Below are positions 63,962-64,000 of a DNA stretch of 64,000 bases, in pieces. Source of the DNA: Aquilaria yunnanensis (Eukaryota > Streptophyta > Magnoliopsida > Malvales > Thymelaeaceae); NCBI GenBank assembly GCA_039654915.1, contig CM077599.1, forward strand, positions 2,358,501 through 2,422,500, read 5' to 3'. The number at the start of each line of letters is the position of its first letter. Position 1 is the stretch's first letter. The translations under genes were made by a program, and so were the position numbers. The notes below the pieces were generated by a model that saw only the letters and a list, made by a program, of their open reading frames with translations, was not told the DNA's origin and made no database searches.

Positions 63962-64000
63962 TGTTGACACCCAATTTCGTCCGGCCTTTTTTTTAAAAAA
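63962..64000 (+). mobile_element. Start of an LTR-like sequence, cut by the window edge
   Basis: TGTTGACACCCAATTTCGTC, then CGGCC, closely matches the start at 3765 (TGTTGGCACTCAATTTTATC, then CGGG), in the same orientation. Only 39 bases are visible. Confidence 0.4.

Overview
This window looks like nuclear DNA from a flowering plant, most likely a eudicot. It is AT-rich, its genes are split by many short GT-AG introns, and the space between genes is packed with plant DNA transposons (hAT, CACTA, Mutator-like, Stowaway) plus a tRNA-derived SINE. Nothing prokaryotic, organellar or viral is visible. The species cannot be named from the sequence.

Four ordinary protein genes are supported. (1) A single-exon DUF761-type protein lies at 24133-24762 (+). 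(2) A complete 19-exon cytosolic NADP-dependent malic enzyme, 591 aa, lies at 38396-42810 (+). (3) A small RING-H2 finger protein of 97 aa lies at 45669-45962 (-). (4) A complete four-exon clade A protein phosphatase 2C, 364 aa, lies at 55250-60545 (+). It carries ABRE-like and CE3-like motifs just upstream and keeps the tryptophan that contacts ABA receptors in this family. The genes do not form a pathway; they are independent loci in repeat-rich DNA.

The rest, by region. 0-5 kb: two old GAGCTC-rich hAT-like elements and an LTR-like sequence. 5-15 kb: AT-rich repeat debris and decayed coding scraps. 15-21 kb: Mutator-like MITEs, then a 3854-bp hAT-type element with a perfect 8-bp target duplication. 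This element holds fragments of at least three unrelated genes (SRP9, an HDA15-like histone deacetylase, an ABC1K/aarF-like kinase) and further exon-like blocks, all on the minus strand. 21-38 kb: a miniature CACTA element, the DUF761 gene, LTR and LINE relics, a long-TIR element, and small MITEs. 38-46 kb: NADP-ME, a long-TIR Mutator-like element with GC-rich cargo, and the RING-H2 gene. 46-54.5 kb: a 2.6-kb CACTA element with a broken transposase tail, a SINE with a 16-bp target duplication, a hAT element and another MITE. 54.5-61.5 kb: the PP2C gene, with a 2.2-kb long-TIR element in intron 1, a 23-base G run in the same intron, and a further long-TIR element starting 54 bp after its stop codon. 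The window ends in what looks like the start of an LTR.

The most notable object is the gene-fragment-carrying hAT element at 16870-20723. All element calls come from reading terminal repeats and target duplications by eye; family names for captured fragments are recalled similarities, not searches.
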